Below the pieces are notes generated by a model, which did not search any database, was not told where the DNA came from, and saw only the letters and a list, made by a program, of their open reading frames with translations. Shown in pieces: positions 25,853-34,424 of a stretch of 64,000 nt of DNA. The translations under genes were made by a program, and so were the position numbers. Every line of letters begins with the position of its first letter. Positions within the stretch are counted from its first letter, which is position 1. This DNA comes from JABDIP01 sp965250245 (GTDB lineage: Bacteria > Pseudomonadota > Alphaproteobacteria > DSM-16000 > Inquilinaceae), in NCBI GenBank assembly GCA_965250245.1, contig OZ252296.1, positions 744,001 through 808,000 on the forward strand. Reading direction: 5' to 3'.

Positions 25853-25875
25853 CTAGTATACTTTTTGTAACCTAG
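25853..25875. promoter_or_regulatory. Candidate HxlR operator
   Basis: CTAGTATAC (25853-25861), spacer TTTTT, GTAACCTAG (25867-25875): arms match at 7 of 9 positions. It ends 9 bp before the hxlR-type ATG and overlaps its ribosome-binding region, in the divergent gap with the GST gene. The layout suits autorepression plus control of the GST gene. Confidence 0.48.
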
Positions 25876-25884
25876 GAAGAAGAG

Positions 25885-26271
25885 ATGGACGCGCGAGTCA
25901 AACGCGACGCGCGGGGACGCAAATCGGTCCTCGACCCGTGCACGCAGCCCTGCGCCATAGAGCGGGGCATGCGCATTCTCGGCGGCAAGTGGACCGGCTC
26001 GATCCTCTGGCATTTGAAGGACGAGCCGGTGCGGTTCAACGATCTGGCACGGATGATCGGCGGCGCCAGCAAGAAGATGATCACCGAACGCCTGCGCCAG
26101 CTCGAAGACCAGGGGCTGGTCGAGCGCCGGGTGCTGGGTACCTCGCCCGTGGCCGTGGAATACCGGATCACGCCCTTCGGGACGACGGCGCTGGCCTGCC
26201 TGGACGAGCTGCGCCGCTGGTCGGAGAGCCTGCCTGCCGGATTGGCGCAGGAAGTCGCGGCCGACGGCTGA
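25885..26271 (+). CDS. HxlR-family winged-helix transcriptional regulator
   Basis: This 128-residue protein has the full HxlR signature: a Cys near the start (CTQPCAIERGMRILGGKWTGSILWHL, residues 19-44), the recognition region RFNDLARMIGGASKKMITERLRQLEDQGLVER and the wing VEYRITPFG. The family senses aldehydes, quinones or oxidants, often through the N-terminal Cys residues; here Cys19 and Cys23 are candidates. It is divergent from a glutathione S-transferase gene, its likely target. The stop is close to the 3' end of tldD, which converges on it. Confidence 0.92.
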   Translation: MDARVKRDARGRKSVLDPCTQPCAIERGMRILGGKWTGSILWHLKDEPVRFNDLARMIGGASKKMITERLRQLEDQGLVERRVLGTSPVAVEYRITPFGTTALACLDELRRWSESLPAGLAQEVAADG

Positions 26272-26295
26272 CGCGCCGGTGGCGCGAGGGCCGCG

Positions 26296-27729
26296 CTAAG
26301 CGGCCGTGCCGCCCACGGTCAGGCCGTCGATGCGCATGGTCGGTTGGCCGACGCCGACGGGCACGCCCTGGCCCTCCTTGCCGCAGGTGCCGATGCCGGG
26401 GTCGAGCGCCATGTCGTTGCCGACCATGGAGACCTTGGTCAGGGCGTCCGGGCCGTTGCCGATCAGGGTGGCGCCCTTGACCGGGGCGCCGATCTTGCCG
26501 CCCTCGATCAGATAGGCCTCCGAGGCGGAGAACACGAACTTGCCGTTGGTGATGTCGACTTGGCCGCCGCCGAAATTGACCGCGTAGAGGCCCTTGTCGA
26601 CCGACTCGATGATCTCGTCCGGCGCATGCCCGCCGTCCAGCATGATGGTGTTGGTCATGCGCGGCATCGGGTGGTGGGCATAGCTCTGGCGGCGGCCGTT
26701 GCCGGTCGGCGCGACCCCCATCAGATGCGCGTTCATGCGGTCCTGCATGTAGCCGACAAGGATGCCGTCCTCGATCAGCGTCGTGGTCTGGCTGGGCGTG
26801 CCCTCGTCGTCGATGGTCAGCGAGCCGCGGCGGTCGCCGATGGTGCCGTCGTCGACCACGGTGACGCCGGGGGCGGCGATGCGCTCGCCCATCAGACCGG
26901 CGAAGGCGGACGTCTTCTTGCGGTTGAAATCGCCTTCCAGCCCATGGCCGATCGCCTCGTGCAGCAGGATGCCGGGCCAGCCATTGCCCAGCACGACGGT
27001 CATCTCGCCGGCCGGGGCGGCGACCGATTCCAGCTTCACCACGGCCTGGCGCAGGGCCTCGTCGACGGCGTATTTCCAGGTGTCCGGCTCCAGGTAGGCG
27101 TCGTAGCCGGCCCGCGCGCCGGTGCCGTAGCCGCCGCTTTCCATCTTGTCGCCATCGGCGCAGACCACCGAGACATTCAGCCGCACCAGGGGCCGGATGT
27201 CGGCGGCATGGCGGCCATCGGGCCGGATGATGCGCACCGCCTGCCACTCACCGGTCAGCGAGGCCATCACCTGCTTCACCCGCGGGTCCTTGCCCCGGGC
27301 ATAGGCGTCGATGTCCTGCAGCAGCTTGACCTTGGTCTCGAAATCGACCTGGGAGAGCGGGTTGGCGTCGGTGTAGAGTCTGGCGTTGGTGCCGACCGGC
27401 GGTTCCGCCAGGGTGCCGCCATGGCCGGCATGCACCGCCTTCACGGTCTCGCCGGCGCGGCGGATCGCCTCCTCCGACAGGTCGGATGCATGGCTGTAGC
27501 CGCTGGATTCGCCGGCGATGGCGCGCAGGCCGAAACCCTGGGCGGTATCGAAGCTGGCGGTCTTCAGCTTGCCGTCATCCCAGCCCAGCCCCTCCGACTG
27601 CCGGTATTCCAGGAACAGTTCGCCGTCATCGGCGCCGTTCAGGCTGTCGGCGACGATGCGCTCGATGCGGTCACGGTCGAGACCGGCGCGCTCGAAGAAG
27701 AGGTCGTCGGTCTGGCTGAGATTGCTCAT
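26296..27729 (-). CDS. tldD: Metalloprotease TldD
   Basis: TldD is the catalytic subunit of the TldD/TldE heterodimer that degrades or trims unstructured and modified peptides in the cytoplasm. The protein has 477 residues. Zinc motif HEAIGHGLEGD is near residue 265, preceded by VVLGNGWPGILL, and the C-terminus carries GTCGKEGQGVPVGVGQPTMRIDGLTVGG. I start at MSNLSQTDDLF; the frame is open upstream without family similarity. The partner pmbA is at 5241-6587. Placement upstream of and divergent to the cytochrome oxidase genes is a familiar alphaproteobacterial arrangement. Confidence 0.94.
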   Translation of the reverse strand: MSNLSQTDDLFFERAGLDRDRIERIVADSLNGADDGELFLEYRQSEGLGWDDGKLKTASFDTAQGFGLRAIAGESSGYSHASDLSEEAIRRAGETVKAVHAGHGGTLAEPPVGTNARLYTDANPLSQVDFETKVKLLQDIDAYARGKDPRVKQVMASLTGEWQAVRIIRPDGRHAADIRPLVRLNVSVVCADGDKMESGGYGTGARAGYDAYLEPDTWKYAVDEALRQAVVKLESVAAPAGEMTVVLGNGWPGILLHEAIGHGLEGDFNRKKTSAFAGLMGERIAAPGVTVVDDGTIGDRRGSLTIDDEGTPSQTTTLIEDGILVGYMQDRMNAHLMGVAPTGNGRRQSYAHHPMPRMTNTIMLDGGHAPDEIIESVDKGLYAVNFGGGQVDITNGKFVFSASEAYLIEGGKIGAPVKGATLIGNGPDALTKVSMVGNDMALDPGIGTCGKEGQGVPVGVGQPTMRIDGLTVGGTAA

Positions 27730-28179
27730 GTCGGGCTCCACAAGGATGGCGGCCAGTATCGCAGAGAAGGTGGCGCCGCGATGCGGCGGCAGCAAGGCGC
27801 GAATCATCCTACACCGCCGGCGCCCCCGGATCGATTGCAAGAACGCCTGTCAATCAATCGGTTGCGGTCTATGTCTTGCTCTGGACGAGAGCGATGGACC
27901 CAGACCGGGGATGGCACGGATATGATCGGATCGCGTCAGCATCCCATTGTGAATTCCCCCTGTGCCAGTGTAGTTTGCAGACAACAGGGGCGCCGGCGGG
28001 TGGCGCGAATGCATGCGTTGGTTTCGCCGCCGGATCGGTCATGCGCATGCGGACTTTTCCCCCACAAGACCGGCCTGTATAAGGCGGGCCGAACGGCACG
28101 GCCGCACCGCGGAACGGGCCGGCGATCGACGGGCGATGCCGACCGGCATCGCATGCAGGCAGGGCAGAGACAGGATCGG
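27730..28179. other. Divergent intergenic region between tldD and coxB
   Basis: These 450 bp separate the divergent tldD and coxB genes and should hold promoters for both. TGTATAAG around 28076-28083 could be a -10 element for coxB, but the -35 region (ACTTTTCC) is weak. The long plus-strand reading frame that continues here from upstream is antisense to tldD and is not a gene. I see no RNA gene or operator that I can support. Confidence 0.4.
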
Positions 28180-29094
28180 ATGACGATGAAGCTGAGCAGA
28201 TTGGCGGCGCTCGCGGCGGCCTTGGTTCTGGCCGTTCCCGGCTTGGCACTGGCTGCCGGCGGACAGCCGGAGAACTGGGCGATCGGGATGCGCGATGCCG
28301 CGTCGCCGGTCCAGGAACAGCTCATCGGCTTCCACAACCTGCTGCTGATCATCATCACCGGCATCACGGTGCTGGTCTTCGTGCTGCTCGGCCTGGTGAT
28401 CGTGAAGTTCCGCGCCAGCAAGAACCCGACGCCGTCGCGCACCACCCACAACACCCTGCTCGAGGTCGGCTGGACGGCCCTGCCGCTGATCGTCCTGGCG
28501 TTCATCGCCTGGGAATCGATGCGGCTGCTCTATTTCATGGACCGCGTCGAGGAGCCGGAGATGACCCTCGTGGTCACCGGCTACCAGTGGTACTGGGGCT
28601 ATGCCTATCCGGAGCAGCAGGTCGACGAGTTCCTCAGCATCCTGGTGCCGGAGGAGGAGTTGCAGGAGGGTCAGCTGCGGCTGCTCTCGGTCGACAATCC
28701 GGTGGTCCTGCCGGTCGACACCGATATCGAGATCCAGGTCACCGCGGATGTGAACGGCGTGCTGCATGCCTGGGCGGTGCCGTCATTCGGCATCAAGACC
28801 GACGCCGTGCCGCTGAGGAAGAACCACACCTGGGTGCGCATCGAGGAAGAGGGGACCTATTACGGCCTCTGTTCCGAGATCTGCGGCGACGGGCACGCCT
28901 ACATGCCGATCGAGGTTCGCGCGGTCAGCCGCGCGGCGTTCGACGACTGGGTCGAGCAGCAGGTCGCCGGGCGCGATCTGGACGCCCCGCCGGTCCTCTT
29001 GACACGCACCTACCAGCCGGCGGCGAACGCCGGATCGGACGACGAGCAGCATGCCCGCGCGGACGGGCCTCAGGACATTTCGGAGACCCGTTGA
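28180..29094 (+). CDS. coxB: Cytochrome c oxidase subunit II
   Basis: This is subunit II of aa3-type cytochrome c oxidase, which receives electrons from cytochrome c through the Cu-A centre. The protein has 304 residues: a signal peptide (LAALAAALVLAVPGLALAAG), two helices (about residues 50-72 and 95-113), and a periplasmic cupredoxin domain. The aromatic entry patch GYQWYWGYAYPE and the Cu-A loop CSEICGDGHAYM supply the expected two Cys, Glu, His and Met. ATG at 28180 or 28186 is possible; AGGA precedes both. coxA begins two bases after the stop. The C-terminal tail (AGSDDEQHARADGPQ) is polar and extends past the cupredoxin core. Confidence 0.96.
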   Translation: MTMKLSRLAALAAALVLAVPGLALAAGGQPENWAIGMRDAASPVQEQLIGFHNLLLIIITGITVLVFVLLGLVIVKFRASKNPTPSRTTHNTLLEVGWTALPLIVLAFIAWESMRLLYFMDRVEEPEMTLVVTGYQWYWGYAYPEQQVDEFLSILVPEEELQEGQLRLLSVDNPVVLPVDTDIEIQVTADVNGVLHAWAVPSFGIKTDAVPLRKNHTWVRIEEEGTYYGLCSEICGDGHAYMPIEVRAVSRAAFDDWVEQQVAGRDLDAPPVLLTRTYQPAANAGSDDEQHARADGPQDISETR

Positions 29095-29095
29095 T

Positions 29096-30706
29096 ATGGC
29101 TGATCACGCCACGTCCCATGCCGGCGACCACCACCACGACCACAAGCCGGGGTTCGTGAAGCGCTGGCTGTACTCGACCAACCACAAGGATATCGGGACG
29201 CTGTACCTGATCTTCGCGGTGGTGGCGGGGCTGATCGGCGCGTTCTTCTCGCTGTTGATGCGCATGGAGCTCATGGAGCCGGGGCTGCAATTCGCCGCCA
29301 ACGGTCATGAGTGGAACGTCTGGATTACCGCCCACGGCCTGATCATGGTGTTCTTCGTGGTCATGCCGGCGATGATCGGCGGCTTCGGCAACTGGATCGT
29401 GCCGCTGATGATCGGTGCGCCGGACATGGCCTTCCCGCGGCTGAACAACATCTCCTTCTGGCTGTTGGTGCCGTCCTTCGCGTTGCTGCTCGGATCGGCC
29501 TTCATGCCCGGCGGCCCGGGGCCGGGCGCCGGCACCGGCTGGACGATCTATCCGCCGCTGTCCTCGGCGCTCGGGCATTCCGGGCCGTCGGTCGACATGG
29601 CGATCTTCGCCCTGCACCTGGCCGGCGCCTCGTCGATCCTCGGTGCGGTGAACTTCATCACCACAATCTTCAACATGCGCGCGCCGGGCATGACGCTGCA
29701 CAAGATGCCGCTGTTCGTCTGGTCGATGCTGGTGACCGCCTTCCTGCTGCTGCTGGCGGTGCCGGTGCTGGGCGGCGCCATCACCATGCTGCTGACCGAC
29801 CGCAATTTCGGCTCGACCTTCTTCAGCGCGGCCGAAGGCGGCGACCCGATCCTGTTCCAGCACCTGTTCTGGTTCTTCGGGCACCCGGAGGTCTACATCA
29901 TGATCCTGCCGGGCTTCGGCATGATCAGCCACATCGTCTCGACCTTCTCGCGCAAGCCAATCTTCGGCTATCTCGGCATGGCCTACGCCATGGTGGCGAT
30001 CGGCGCGGTCGGCTTCGTGGTCTGGGCCCACCACATGTTCACCGTCGGCATGGACGTCGACACCAAGGCCTACTTCACCATCGCCACGATGATCATCGCG
30101 GTGCCGACGGGCATCAAGATCTTTAGCTGGATCGCGACCATGTGGGGCGGCTCGATCACCTTCGAGACGCCGATGCTCTGGGCGATCGGCTTCATCTTCC
30201 TGTTCACCATCGGCGGCGTCACCGGCGTGGTGCTGGCCAATGGCGGCATGGATGTCTACCTGCACGACACCTACTACGTGGTCGCCCACTTCCACTATGT
30301 GCTGAGCCTGGGCGCGGTCTTCGCCATCTTCGCCGGCTGGTACTACTGGATCGGCAAGATGAGCGGCCGGCAGTACTCCGAGTTCTGGGGCAAGCTGCAT
30401 TTCTGGATGACGTTCATCGGCGTCAACCTGCTGTTCTTCCCGCAGCACTTCCTCGGGCTGGCCGGCATGCCGCGGCGCTATCCGGACTATCCGGACGCCT
30501 ATGCGGGATGGAACATGGTGTCGTCGATCGGCGGCTTCATCTCGGTCGCCTCGGCGGTGCTGTTCGTCTACATCGCCTTCCGGACGCTGACCGCCGGCCG
30601 CAAGGTGGAAGCCAATTACTGGGGCGAAGGCGCGACGACACTGGAATGGACGCTGAGCTCACCGCCGCCATTCCACCAGTTCGAAACGCTGCCGCGGATC
30701 AAATAA
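29096..30706 (+). CDS. coxA: Cytochrome c oxidase subunit I
   Basis: This is the catalytic subunit of the proton-pumping aa3 oxidase, 536 residues with 12 helices. The metal ligands are in place: TAHGLIMVFF (heme a His), WFFGHPEVYI (Cu-B His with the cross-linked Tyr), WAHHMFTVG (Cu-B His pair), and HDTYYVVAHFHYVLS (hemes a3 and a). The His-rich N-terminus (HATSHAGDHHHDH) precedes the conserved YSTNHKDIG start. The gene sits directly after coxB and is followed by heme-O synthase and assembly factors, as usual in alphaproteobacteria. Confidence 0.98.
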   Translation: MADHATSHAGDHHHDHKPGFVKRWLYSTNHKDIGTLYLIFAVVAGLIGAFFSLLMRMELMEPGLQFAANGHEWNVWITAHGLIMVFFVVMPAMIGGFGNWIVPLMIGAPDMAFPRLNNISFWLLVPSFALLLGSAFMPGGPGPGAGTGWTIYPPLSSALGHSGPSVDMAIFALHLAGASSILGAVNFITTIFNMRAPGMTLHKMPLFVWSMLVTAFLLLLAVPVLGGAITMLLTDRNFGSTFFSAAEGGDPILFQHLFWFFGHPEVYIMILPGFGMISHIVSTFSRKPIFGYLGMAYAMVAIGAVGFVVWAHHMFTVGMDVDTKAYFTIATMIIAVPTGIKIFSWIATMWGGSITFETPMLWAIGFIFLFTIGGVTGVVLANGGMDVYLHDTYYVVAHFHYVLSLGAVFAIFAGWYYWIGKMSGRQYSEFWGKLHFWMTFIGVNLLFFPQHFLGLAGMPRRYPDYPDAYAGWNMVSSIGGFISVASAVLFVYIAFRTLTAGRKVEANYWGEGATTLEWTLSSPPPFHQFETLPRIK

Positions 30707-30746
30707 CAACAGGCCGGGGATCGTTCATGGGGGGTATTGAACGTCG

Positions 30747-31670
30747 ATGACGGATGTTTCGGTAGAAGCCCAGCCGGTGGCCGAGGGCGGCGCGGTCCTG
30801 TCCGCCACCTCCTGGCGCGACTATGCGGCGCTGTTGAAGCCGAGAGTGATGTCGCTGGTGGTGTTCACCGCGCTGGCCGGGCTGATCGTGGCGCCGGGTA
30901 CGCTGCACCCGGCGGCGGCGCTGACGGCGATCCTGTGCGTGGCGGTGGCGGCCGGCGCCGCCGGCGCGATCAACATGTGGTACGACCGCGACATCGACGC
31001 CGCCATGAAGCGGACCCGCGGCCGGCCGATCCCGCGCGGCCGGGTGTCGCCGGAGAACGCGCTGGCCTTCGGCATGGGGCTGACCGCCTGGTCGTCGATC
31101 ACTATGGGGCTCGCGGTCAACTGGACGGCCGCGGCCATCCTGACGATCACCAACCTGTTTTACGTCTTCATCTACACCGTGTGGCTGAAGCGGCGGACGC
31201 CGCAGAACATCGTCATCGGCGGTGCCGCCGGCGCCTTCCCGCCGATGATCGGCTGGGCCGCGGTGACCGGCGATGTCGGCATCGGCGCCGTCATCCTGTT
31301 CGCCATCATCTTCATGTGGACGCCGCCACATTTCTGGGCCCTGGCGCTCTACCGCAACGACGATTACCGCATCGCCGGCGTGCCCATGCTGCCGGTGGTG
31401 GCCGGCGAACGGCACACCAAGATCCAGATGCTGGTCTATACCGCGCTGCTGCTGCCGCTGGGCATCGCGCCCTATTGGGCCGGCATCGCCGGGGCCGGCT
31501 ATGCCGCCGGCGCGGTGGTGCTGGGCACCCTGTTCCTGATCTGCGCCGTGCAGGTGCTGCGCGAGGACGGGGCGGCCACCGGCTATCGCGGCGCCCGCCG
31601 CATGTTCGGCTATTCGATCTTCTACCTGTTCGCCCTGTTTACCCTGCTGATGCTGGATGGGACGGCCTGA
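30747..31670 (+). CDS. ctaB: Protoheme IX farnesyltransferase (heme O synthase)
   Basis: CtaB makes heme O from protoheme by adding a farnesyl group, the first step toward heme A for the oxidase encoded upstream. The protein has 307 residues and about nine helices. The prenyl diphosphate sites are NMWYDRDIDAAMKRTRGRPIPRG (about residues 76-98) and YRNDDYRIAGVPMLPVV (about 203-219), with FMWTPPHFWALALYRNDDY specific to heme O synthases rather than UbiA. It lies 40 bp after coxA and one base before a small CoxF gene. Confidence 0.96.
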   Translation: MTDVSVEAQPVAEGGAVLSATSWRDYAALLKPRVMSLVVFTALAGLIVAPGTLHPAAALTAILCVAVAAGAAGAINMWYDRDIDAAMKRTRGRPIPRGRVSPENALAFGMGLTAWSSITMGLAVNWTAAAILTITNLFYVFIYTVWLKRRTPQNIVIGGAAGAFPPMIGWAAVTGDVGIGAVILFAIIFMWTPPHFWALALYRNDDYRIAGVPMLPVVAGERHTKIQMLVYTALLLPLGIAPYWAGIAGAGYAAGAVVLGTLFLICAVQVLREDGAATGYRGARRMFGYSIFYLFALFTLLMLDGTA

Positions 31671-31671
31671 C

Positions 31672-31800
31672 ATGACACACCCGGATCGCACCGATGAGCA
31701 GCGCCGGCTGCGTGCGCGGAACCTGACGGTTCTGTTCTCGCTGCTCGGTTTCGTGGCGGCCATCTACGTGTACGCCATGGTGCGGATGGCGGGGGCCTGA
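31672..31800 (+). CDS. CoxF-like small single-TM protein of the oxidase operon
   Basis: This is a 42-residue protein: a charged N-terminus (MTHPDRTDEQRRLRARN) then one hydrophobic helix (LTVLFSLLGFVAAIYVYAMV). Its position between ctaB and ctaG and its layout match the small CoxF-type protein seen there in alphaproteobacteria, thought to help oxidase assembly. The ATG follows the ctaB stop by one base, and its TGA overlaps the ctaG ATG (TGATG), so it is translationally coupled on both sides. It is short enough to be missed by length filters. Confidence 0.78.
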   Translation: MTHPDRTDEQRRLRARNLTVLFSLLGFVAAIYVYAMVRMAGA

Positions 31801-32414
31801 TGCACGACGCGCCGCATCGCCGGAACCGGAGACTGATGGCCGGCCTGTTCGGCGTCGTGTTCGGCATGGTCGCCCTCAGCTATGCCGCGGTGCCGCTCTA
31901 CGACCTGTTCTGCAGGGTCACCGGCTATGGCGGCACCACCCAGGTGGCGGATGCCGCGCCAGACGTGGTTCTGGATCGGGAGATCCGCATCCGCTTCATG
32001 GCCGAGACCGATGGCGGGCTGCCCTGGGATTTCCGCCCGGAACAGCGCGAGGTGACCATCCGCGTCGGCGAGGCTGGGCTGGCCTTCTACCTGGCGGAAA
32101 ACCAGTCCGACGAGCCGATCACCGGCATGGCCGGCTACAACGTGCTGCCGCCCAAGGCCGGGGTCTATTTCAACAAGATCCAGTGCTTCTGCTTCGACGA
32201 GCAGACCCTGGCGCCGGGCGAGACGGTCAGCATGCCGGTCTACTACTTCGTCGATCCGGCGATTGTTGACGATCCGAACCTGGACGAGGTCCAGACCATC
32301 ACCTTGTCCTACACCTTCTTCCGCTCCGGCTCCGACGAGCCGGTCGAGGATCTGGCCGATGCCGCCGCGACGGCGGGGTCGTCCACCATTGTCGCAGCGG
32401 CCACGGGCCGTTGA
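31800..32414 (+). CDS. ctaG: Cytochrome c oxidase assembly protein CtaG/Cox11
   Basis: Cox11/CtaG delivers copper to the Cu-B site of subunit I. The 204-residue protein has a single N-terminal membrane anchor (MAGLFGVVFGMVALSYAAVPLYDLFC) and a periplasmic immunoglobulin-like domain. The copper motif CFCF appears as KIQCFCFDEQ near residue 124, and an additional conserved Cys sits at the end of the anchor helix. The typical VPLYDLFCRVTGYGGTTQ stretch is present. The start overlaps the preceding small gene by one base. Confidence 0.96.
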   Translation: MHDAPHRRNRRLMAGLFGVVFGMVALSYAAVPLYDLFCRVTGYGGTTQVADAAPDVVLDREIRIRFMAETDGGLPWDFRPEQREVTIRVGEAGLAFYLAENQSDEPITGMAGYNVLPPKAGVYFNKIQCFCFDEQTLAPGETVSMPVYYFVDPAIVDDPNLDEVQTITLSYTFFRSGSDEPVEDLADAAATAGSSTIVAAATGR

Positions 32415-32445
32415 TCGAGTACGGGAAGCCGAGAGGGCCCAAAGC

Positions 32446-33294
32446 ATGACCGACGCGACCGCAGACGCCGCTCCGTCGCCCGCCGAACCCGCCGACGGGG
32501 TGCCGCACCCCTATCACCTGGTGGAACCCAGCCCCTGGCCGCTGGTCGGCTCGCTGGCCGCCGGGCTGATGGCCGCGGGCGCCGTCATGTACATGCATGA
32601 CGGGCCGATCTGGCTGTTGATCCTGGGCGCTGTCGGCGTGGCCGTGGTGATGGGGCTGTGGTGGCGCGACGTGATCGTCGAGGCCTTCGTGCAGAAGGCC
32701 CATTCGCCGGTGGTCAAGCTGGGCCTGCGCTACGGCATGCTGCTGTTCATCGCCTCGGAAGTGATGTTCTTCGCCGCCTTCTTCTGGGCCTTCTTCGACG
32801 CCTGGCTGTTTCCCAAGGTCGGCATCGACTTCACCTGGCCGCCGCCGGGCATCGAGGTGATCCACGCCTTCCCGCTGCCGCTGCTAATGACCCTGGTGCT
32901 GCTGCTGTCCGGCACCACCGTCACCATGGCGCACCACGCGCTGGTCGAGGGGCACAACAAGGAAGGCGCCAAATGGCTCGGCATCACCGTGCTGCTGGGC
33001 GTCGCATTCACCGGCATCCAGATCTACGAGTACATGCACGCGCCGTTCGGCTTCACCGACGGCATATACCCGTCGGCCTTCTACATGGCGACCGGCTTCC
33101 ACGGCTTCCACGTGCTGGTCGGGACCATCTTCCTGTTCGTCTGCTGGCGACGCACGGTGAAGGGACATTTCTCGCCGAAGAGCCATTTCGGTTTCGAGGC
33201 GGCCGCCTGGTATTGGCATTTCGTCGACGTCGTCTGGCTGTTCCTGTTCTGCTTCGTCTACTTCGCCGCCGCGCTCGGCGCCGGCGCGCAATAG
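32446..33294 (+). CDS. coxC: Cytochrome c oxidase subunit III
   Basis: This is subunit III of the aa3 oxidase, 282 residues with seven helices; it stabilises subunit I and helps proton uptake. Family marks are PHPYHLVEPSPWPL at residues 20-33, LLFIASEVMFFAAFFWAFF with the conserved Glu, and FHGFHVLVGTIFL followed by HFGFEAAAWYWHFVDVVWLFLF. I start at MTDATADAAP, preceded by GAGAGGG; the frame is open upstream inside ctaG. It is followed by a DUF983 gene after 19 bp. Confidence 0.96.
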   Translation: MTDATADAAPSPAEPADGVPHPYHLVEPSPWPLVGSLAAGLMAAGAVMYMHDGPIWLLILGAVGVAVVMGLWWRDVIVEAFVQKAHSPVVKLGLRYGMLLFIASEVMFFAAFFWAFFDAWLFPKVGIDFTWPPPGIEVIHAFPLPLLMTLVLLLSGTTVTMAHHALVEGHNKEGAKWLGITVLLGVAFTGIQIYEYMHAPFGFTDGIYPSAFYMATGFHGFHVLVGTIFLFVCWRRTVKGHFSPKSHFGFEAAAWYWHFVDVVWLFLFCFVYFAAALGAGAQ

Positions 33295-33313
33295 CGCGCC
33301 CAAGCCGGCTGAC

Positions 33314-33691
33314 GTGGCGGATGGGACCGCACCGGCGCCGCTGTTCGCGACGGCGCTGAAGTGCCGCTGCCCGCGCTGCGGCGAGGGGCGGGTGTATTCC
33401 GGTTACCTGAAGGTGGTGGAGCGCTGCGAAGTCTGTGGCCTCGCCCTGGCGTCCAACGACACTGCCGACGGGCCGGCGGTGTTCCTGCTCTTCGTCATCG
33501 GCTTCATCGCGCTGCCGCTGGCGTTCTGGCTCAACGCGATGTTCGACCTGCCCGGCTGGGCCTTCCTGACGATCTCCTGCGTGTTGATCATCGGCATGAC
33601 CCTGGCCCTGCTGCCACCGGCCAAGGCGTTCGTGCTGGGCCTGCAATATCGCCACCGGCCTGAGGATTTCGAGACCGACGGAGCCGGGTAG
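33314..33691 (+). CDS. DUF983 zinc-ribbon membrane protein
   Basis: This 125-residue protein starts with GTG. The N-terminal zinc ribbon is formed by CRCPRCGEGRVYSGYLKVVERCEVCGLAL (two CxxC pairs, residues 17-46) and is followed by two helices (about 54-73 and 80-100). DUF983 genes are regular members of alphaproteobacterial cytochrome oxidase operons between coxC and surf1, as here, but their role is not established; a part in oxidase assembly is inferred from context. A four-base gap separates it from surf1. Confidence 0.9.
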   Translation: MADGTAPAPLFATALKCRCPRCGEGRVYSGYLKVVERCEVCGLALASNDTADGPAVFLLFVIGFIALPLAFWLNAMFDLPGWAFLTISCVLIIGMTLALLPPAKAFVLGLQYRHRPEDFETDGAG

Positions 33692-33695
33692 GCGG

Positions 33696-34424
33696 ATGCG
33701 CCTGTCCTTCTGGCCAACCGTCTTCCTGATCCCCGCCCTGGCGGTCCTGATTGGCCTTGGCGTCTGGCAGGTGCAGCGGCTGGGGGAGAAGACGGCGCTC
33801 ATCGAGCGGATCGAAGCCGGCGTGTCGGCCCCGCCGGCGCCATTGCCGGCTGATCTCTCCGACGCCGATCCATGGCATTACCGACGAGTCCAGGTTGAGG
33901 GCGTGTTCCTGCACGAGCACGAGCTGTTCCTGGCCAGCCGTACCTATCGCGGGCAGGTGGGGTTGAACGTGGTGACGCCACTCAGGCGGAGCGACGGTCA
34001 GGTCATCCTGGTCAATCGCGGCTGGATACCGCCGGACCGGCGCGACCGCGCCACGCGTGCGGACGGGCTTTCCGATGGAACAGTATCGATCTCCGGCATC
34101 GCCCGGCGTCCGGCGGAGCGCGGCTGGATGCAGCCGGACAACGATGCCGCGGCCAATCTCTGGTTCTGGCTCGACCTATCGGCCATGGCCGAGGCAATGG
34201 ACCTGGGGGCGGTGCCGCTGTTGATCGTGGAGGCGGATGTGGAGGGCGACACGCTGCCGATCGGCGGCCAGACGCGGCTCGACATCCCGAACAACCATCT
34301 GCAATACGCGATCACGTGGTTTGCATTCGCTGTGATCCTTTTGGTCATTTTTGTCCTCTATCATCGCCGGCCGACCGACACGGGCGAGACCGCCCGCCAA
34401 GCCGACGGACCGGAACACACATGA
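33696..34424 (+). CDS. SURF1-family cytochrome oxidase biogenesis protein
   Basis: SURF1 proteins bind heme a and help insert it into subunit I. The protein has 242 residues with a helix at each end (about 7-23 and 205-225) and a periplasmic domain between. The motifs LGVWQVQRLGEKTALIERIE, WHYRRVQVEGVF, VILVNRGWIPPDRR and the C-terminal NNHLQYAITWFAFAVIL are characteristic. Its stop overlaps the next gene's ATG (ATGA), tying the M32 carboxypeptidase to the oxidase operon. Confidence 0.94.
   Translation: MRLSFWPTVFLIPALAVLIGLGVWQVQRLGEKTALIERIEAGVSAPPAPLPADLSDADPWHYRRVQVEGVFLHEHELFLASRTYRGQVGLNVVTPLRRSDGQVILVNRGWIPPDRRDRATRADGLSDGTVSISGIARRPAERGWMQPDNDAAANLWFWLDLSAMAEAMDLGAVPLLIVEADVEGDTLPIGGQTRLDIPNNHLQYAITWFAFAVILLVIFVLYHRRPTDTGETARQADGPEHT

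Noticed and set aside
26344..28179. Long plus-strand frame joined to the front of coxB
   Set aside because: It runs opposite tldD and has no domain; coxB starts at 28180 with a signal peptide and AGGA.
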